Under the pieces are notes generated by a model. The model worked only from the letters and a program-made list of their open reading frames with translations, was not told the origin of the DNA and made no database searches. From Gammaproteobacteria bacterium (GTDB lineage: Bacteria > Pseudomonadota > Gammaproteobacteria > SZUA-229): DNA of 9,577 nucleotides. The DNA lies in NCBI GenBank assembly GCA_030641945.1, contig DAOWLL010000036.1, positions 1 to 9,577 on the forward strand, read 5' to 3'. Position numbers and translations under genes: made by a program. Position 1 is the first letter of the stretch; each line of letters starts with the position of its first letter. Positions 6,624 to 9,577 of the stretch are shown piece by piece.

Positions 6624-8162
6624 TTATGCTGCTTCTTCCGTATCAGCATCTGCGTCGTCTTCATCACCCTGGCCTTCAAGAATGATGGCGCTGCTCACCA
6701 GCTGGTGAACACTGACGATCTGATCCATTGTCATGCCATAGTAGGGCAGGACTTTCGTAAACTGTGATTTACAGATGGCGCATATAGCAGCCATGTGTGT
6801 AACGCCCTTGTCTTCAATGACGTTCTTGAGGGCTTCCATACGTGGCAGAGCGCCCTTGAGGCGTAATTCAATCAGGTCATCGGTCAACAGGCCGCCACCG
6901 CCACCGCAACAGAAAGTGCCGTCATGAATGGTTTCCGGCGCCATGTCATAGAAGTTGTTACAAACGGCCTTGATGACTTTACGTGGTATTGTAAATTGAC
7001 TACCAGGCTCTGCACCGATGCGTGATGCACGTGCAATGTTGCATGAGTCATGGAAGGTCAGCGTCATCCAGTCGTTTTCAGACTTGTCGATATTGAGGAT
7101 GCCGCGGTCCAGGCAGTCAGAAGTAAAATCAAGAATATGCTGCGGTACGGGGTAGTTCGGATCGAGGAAGTCCCATGGGCCGGCAAGCGTGTTGAGGAAG
7201 TTGTAGGCAACACGCCAGGCGTGGCCGCACTCCCCAAAGATGATGCGCTTGACGCCAAGTTCCTTGGCTGCATCGCGAATACGCAATGAAATTTCACGCA
7301 TGTTCTCGTAGTTGCCGATGAACAGGCCAAAGTTGGCGGCCTCTGAAGCTTTTGAGCTTATCGTCCAGCTCGCACCGGCAGCATGGAATACCTTGGCATA
7401 ACCGATCAGGCCGTCAACATGAGGCTCTGCAAAGAAGTCGGCCGACGGGGTAACCAGCAGTATGTCAGCGCCTTTCTCATCCAGCGGGAAACGCACCTTG
7501 ACGCCGGTATCTTCTTCGACTTCTTCTTCAAGGCCTTCCAGCGTATCTGCCAGTGCGCGTTCAGGCAGGCCAAGGTTATTGCCGATTTTGTAAACCTTGC
7601 CAATAATTTCGTTTGAATATTTCTGGCCCTTGCCGATATGTGCAAGGATGTCGCGTGCAGCCATGGTGACTTCAGCGGTATCGATGCCGTAAGGGCAGAA
7701 TACTGAACAGCGACGGCACTCGGAGCACTGGTGGTAGTAGCTGTACATTTCATCGATGATTTCTTCAGTCAGATCAACAGCGCCAACCAGTTTGGGGAAG
7801 TATTTGCCGGCGAAGGTGAAATAGCGGCGGTAAACCTTGCGCAGCAGGTCCTGGCGCGCGACAGGCATGTTCTTGGCATCGCCTGTGCCGAGGAAATAAT
7901 GGCACTTATCCGTGCAGGCGCCGCATTTTACGCAGATGTCCATGAACACCTGCAGCGAGCGGTATTTGCCGAGCATGTCGCCAAGCTTGTCGAGGAAGAC
8001 TTCTTTCCAGCCTTCGATTAGCTCGCCGCCACCGCCAGGAAAGCCAAGCTGTTCCTGAAATTCTGCTTTAGCCACGTATGGAGCGCTATGCGACATAACA
8101 CCTTCCATCACGGTAGGAATCACAGGGAATTCATGCGTTTCCGGTATTTCGAAATCAGCCAT
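6624..8162 (-). CDS. dsrK: DsrK, HdrD-like iron-sulfur catalytic subunit of DsrMKJOP
   Basis: The 512-residue protein has two ferredoxin-type [4Fe-4S] sites, CVKCGACTDKCH (77-88) and CSECRRCSVFCP (146-157), followed by the CCG-type region of heterodisulfide reductases. Cys312 (GECGHAWR), Cys374 (HDSCN), Cys418-Cys419 (FCCGGGGG), Cys461 and Cys464 (CAICK) are in place to bind the special catalytic cluster. It is soluble, sits on the cytoplasmic face of the membrane with DsrM, and is expected to handle the DsrC trisulfide or disulfide. This is a known model, and dsrC is two genes upstream here. The start ATG has AGGAA nine bases before it. The last 17 residues are strikingly acidic (Asp/Glu-rich), a tail I do not assume to be general in the family. 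Confidence 0.95.
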   Translation of the reverse strand: MADFEIPETHEFPVIPTVMEGVMSHSAPYVAKAEFQEQLGFPGGGGELIEGWKEVFLDKLGDMLGKYRSLQVFMDICVKCGACTDKCHYFLGTGDAKNMPVARQDLLRKVYRRYFTFAGKYFPKLVGAVDLTEEIIDEMYSYYHQCSECRRCSVFCPYGIDTAEVTMAARDILAHIGKGQKYSNEIIGKVYKIGNNLGLPERALADTLEGLEEEVEEDTGVKVRFPLDEKGADILLVTPSADFFAEPHVDGLIGYAKVFHAAGASWTISSKASEAANFGLFIGNYENMREISLRIRDAAKELGVKRIIFGECGHAWRVAYNFLNTLAGPWDFLDPNYPVPQHILDFTSDCLDRGILNIDKSENDWMTLTFHDSCNIARASRIGAEPGSQFTIPRKVIKAVCNNFYDMAPETIHDGTFCCGGGGGLLTDDLIELRLKGALPRMEALKNVIEDKGVTHMAAICAICKSQFTKVLPYYGMTMDQIVSVHQLVSSAIILEGQGDEDDADADTEEAA

Positions 8163-8183
8163 TACTCAATGTTCCTGACAATA

Positions 8184-8219
8184 TTATGTGTTATGTGTTG
8201 TTGAGCGCTTTATTAAGCG
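8184..8219. other. dsrM-dsrK gap: tandem heptamer pair and a weak stop-codon hairpin
   Basis: The 50-base gap holds TTATGTG twice in tandem (8184-8197, plus strand). Next to it is a 5-bp inverted repeat, CGCTT-TATT-AAGCG (8206-8219), which overlaps the dsrM stop. The stem is short and no T run follows, so termination is unlikely. These are small structures of uncertain meaning. Confidence 0.3.
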
Positions 8220-8974
8220 TTTCTACCGTCTTTTGCTTCCAGTTCTGCACCCCAGGGTGACATGTGGCGCACTTCACGCGGATTGTCGACCTGGTAGCGG
8301 GTGGGAGCAAAGAACAGACCCGGTGCATGCAACAGTTTACTGATCGGGAAAATGAAGCTGAGGATCAGAACAAGTGTTAAATGCACAAGTAAAATTGCAT
8401 CGGTGGGCAGGTTTTGCCAGTCAAACAAAAACAGGCCCATGATGAATGCTTTTAACTGAATGATGTCAGTGCGTACGACATAGTTCATCATCAGTCCGCT
8501 GACAGCGATGCCGATAATCAGCAGCAGCATTAAATAGTCAGAAGGCGATGAGATATAGCGAACGCGGTCAACAAAAATGCGGCGACCGAGCAGGCCGAGC
8601 AAACCGAAGGCCATTGCAAAGCCGGCATATTTACCAAAGCTTTGTACAACCTGCAGGCTGATGATGGGCCAGAGGAAACTGTCCGGGCTGATCACATAAC
8701 GCAGGTGACGGAAGAATGCGAGCAGCAGGGCTGCATGAAATATCCAGCCGAAGATCCAGGTCCATTTAGTGGCTCGGAACAGGCTGTTGAAAAAGACAAC
8801 CTCGGTTGTCAAACGCCAGGCAACACCGGTTCTGGTGAGAGGCGCCGGCGTTACAGGAATCTTTAATGGCGCAGGCACACGTTTATACTGCATAACCTTG
8901 TTGGTAATTCCGCCAACCAGTACCGCAATTGCAGCATAGAACAGTACGACATATAAAATACTAAGAGCAGTCAT
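8213..8974 (-). CDS. dsrM: DsrM, NarI-like di-heme b membrane subunit
   Basis: The 253-residue hydrophobic protein has about five to six spans (near 4-24, 72-95, 112-131, 146-166, 173-187 and 192-213). Four histidines stand as pairs: His80 and His90 in one helix, His198 and His216 in a later one. Their spacings of 10 and 18 residues equal those of the heme b ligands in E. coli NarI (His56/His66 and His187/His205). This is good direct evidence for two b hemes. DsrM forms the membrane partner of DsrK and exchanges electrons with quinone. The gene starts 82 bases after dsrC, beyond a strong hairpin. The ATG (8972-8974) has only a distant AAGG, about 15 bases off, so initiation looks weaker than for dsrC. 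Confidence 0.94.
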   Translation of the reverse strand: MTALSILYVVLFYAAIAVLVGGITNKVMQYKRVPAPLKIPVTPAPLTRTGVAWRLTTEVVFFNSLFRATKWTWIFGWIFHAALLLAFFRHLRYVISPDSFLWPIISLQVVQSFGKYAGFAMAFGLLGLLGRRIFVDRVRYISSPSDYLMLLLIIGIAVSGLMMNYVVRTDIIQLKAFIMGLFLFDWQNLPTDAILLVHLTLVLILSFIFPISKLLHAPGLFFAPTRYQVDNPREVRHMSPWGAELEAKDGRNA

Positions 8975-9017
8975 TACTGATGTGTCTCGCCTTGTTCGTT
9001 AATAAAGTTTTGTAAAG

Positions 9018-9042
9018 CAGGGGGTCTGTACAAGACCCCCTG
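9018..9042 (-). terminator. Strong hairpin after dsrC, probable partial terminator or mRNA 3'-end stabiliser
   Basis: CAGGGGGTCT and AGACCCCCTG pair perfectly over 10 bp around a 5-base loop, starting 14 bases after the dsrC stop. On the transcribed strand it is followed by CTTTACAAAACTTTATT, a broken T tract. The stem is as good as many intrinsic terminators, while the weak tail suggests incomplete termination, so dsrMKLJOPNR would still be read through at a lower level. It may instead protect a processed dsrC message. The structure is certain; the effect is inferred. Confidence 0.7.
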
Positions 9043-9056
9043 TATTCAGTCAGGTC

Positions 9057-9389
9057 TTATACGCAACCTGTTGGCTTGGGAAGGCCGGCTAATTTACAAG
9101 CCTGCTTACCTGGGCCATATGGGAACAGTTCGTACAGGTACTTGCTGTTGCCTTTTTCTTTACCCAGCTTCTTGCCAACTGCTTTAGTCAGTACGCGTAC
9201 AGCGGGTGCGATCTGGTATTCTTCATAGTATTCACGAAGAAAGTTAATGATTTCCCAGTGATCATTAGAAAGCTCAAGACCTTCGTCCTTAGCCATAACT
9301 TCTGCGACAGCGGGTTCCCACTCGTTAAGGTTAGCCAGGTAACCTTCTTCGTCTACTTCAAGACTCTTACCGTTTACTTCGATAGGCAT
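9057..9389 (-). CDS. dsrC: DsrC, sulfur-carrier protein (TusE/DsrC family)
   Basis: At 110 residues this matches DsrC length. The flexible C-terminal arm carries both redox cysteines: Cys98 in QACKLAG and the penultimate Cys109 in PTGCV, ten residues apart. Both are needed for the DsrC disulfide/trisulfide cycle, whereas TusE-like relatives and regulatory DsrC copies often keep only the last. Other family features are FLREYYEEY (50-58) and YLYELFPYGPGKQAC (84-98). DsrC is a cytoplasmic protein that receives sulfur from DsrEFH, passes it to DsrAB, and returns electrons through DsrK. A good GAGGAG ribosome site lies eight bases before the ATG. The gene is flanked by a possible promoter upstream and a strong hairpin downstream, consistent with high separate expression. 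Confidence 0.97.
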   Translation of the reverse strand: MPIEVNGKSLEVDEEGYLANLNEWEPAVAEVMAKDEGLELSNDHWEIINFLREYYEEYQIAPAVRVLTKAVGKKLGKEKGNSKYLYELFPYGPGKQACKLAGLPKPTGCV

Positions 9390-9435
9390 GTTTTGCGCTC
9401 CTCGTTGAGAACGAATTAAAAATTAATAATAAAAA

Positions 9436-9462
9436 ATTATAGCCTCGCGTGAACTTTGTCGT
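9436..9462 (-). promoter_or_regulatory. Possible promoter for dsrC
   Basis: A perfect TATAAT (9436-9441) overlaps the dsrH stop and is followed by a very A+T-rich leader. The best -35 candidate is ACGACA (9457-9462), which matches the consensus at four of six places with a short 15-base spacer. A separate dsrC promoter would fit the hairpin after dsrC. Since the A+T richness makes TATAAT easy to find by chance, this is only a candidate. Confidence 0.35.
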
Positions 9463-9577
9463 TCTCTGCCACTAAATATACAATACCCTCGTAATCAACG
9501 ACTTTGATGCGGTCGGCGATTCTTCCTTCAACGCCTCGAGCCTTTGCATCAGGGCCTAGAAGAGCGATGGTTACACC
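9437..9577 (-). CDS. dsrH: DsrH, C-terminal part (start beyond the right edge)
   Basis: The window edge cuts this gene, leaving 46 residues and a TAA. The end, with VVDYEGIVYLVAEND and a short tail, matches the characteristic C terminus of the DsrH/TusB family, where a DYxGFV-like strand precedes the last helix. In the DsrE2F2H2 complex, DsrH is the partner of the sulfur-binding DsrE, and the complex hands sulfur to DsrC, whose gene starts 47 bases downstream. Family and position agree. The N-terminal part, including the conserved cysteine region, cannot be examined here. Confidence 0.85.
   Translation of the reverse strand, partial: GVTIALLGPDAKARGVEGRIADRIKVVDYEGIVYLVAENDKVHARL

Overview
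The window is a block of the oxidative dsr (dissimilatory sulfite reductase) gene cluster. It reads entirely on the minus strand, so transcription runs from the right end to the left. In transcription order it holds the 3' end of dsrH, then dsrC, dsrM, dsrK, dsrL, dsrJ, dsrO, dsrP, dsrN, dsrR, and last the 5' part of a GAF-like signalling gene cut by the left edge. This order, with dsrEFH-type DsrH, dsrL and dsrR present, matches the dsrABEFHCMKLJOPNRS layout of Allochromatium vinosum. It points to a gammaproteobacterial sulfur oxidiser that uses reverse-type DsrAB to oxidise stored or intracellular sulfur. The moderate base composition and standard codon use give no sign of recent transfer. 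dsrAB and dsrEF should lie beyond the right edge, and nothing here resolves the genus.

Right part (9577-8975): the DsrH tail, a short A+T-rich gap with a possible promoter, dsrC, then a strong 10-bp G/C-rich hairpin before dsrM. This arrangement would let dsrC be expressed above the downstream genes. Middle part (8974-2133): dsrM, dsrK, dsrL, dsrJ, dsrO and dsrP, closely packed with gaps of about 20-55 bases or short overlaps. DsrMKJOP is a transmembrane electron-transfer complex: DsrJ (triheme c) and DsrO (Tat-exported ferredoxin) in the periplasm, DsrM (di-heme b) and DsrP (NrfD-like) in the membrane, and DsrK (HdrD-like) on the cytoplasmic face, where it meets DsrC. DsrL is the cytoplasmic NAD(P)H-linked flavoprotein partner of DsrAB.

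Left part (2132-1): an unusual 110-base gap between dsrP and dsrN carries two 35-base blocks of degenerate heptamer repeats in opposite orientation and a UUCG-loop hairpin placed directly before a GTG start. Then come dsrN (siroheme amidation), dsrR (a cysteine-free IscA-like protein, overlapping dsrN by 4 bases) and the partial GAF-like gene.

The protein-coding content is a known system with its key residues intact. What seems less described is in the spaces between genes and in the downstream GAF-like gene. No RNA gene, insertion sequence or CRISPR array was seen, and no gene-free stretch exceeds 300 bases.
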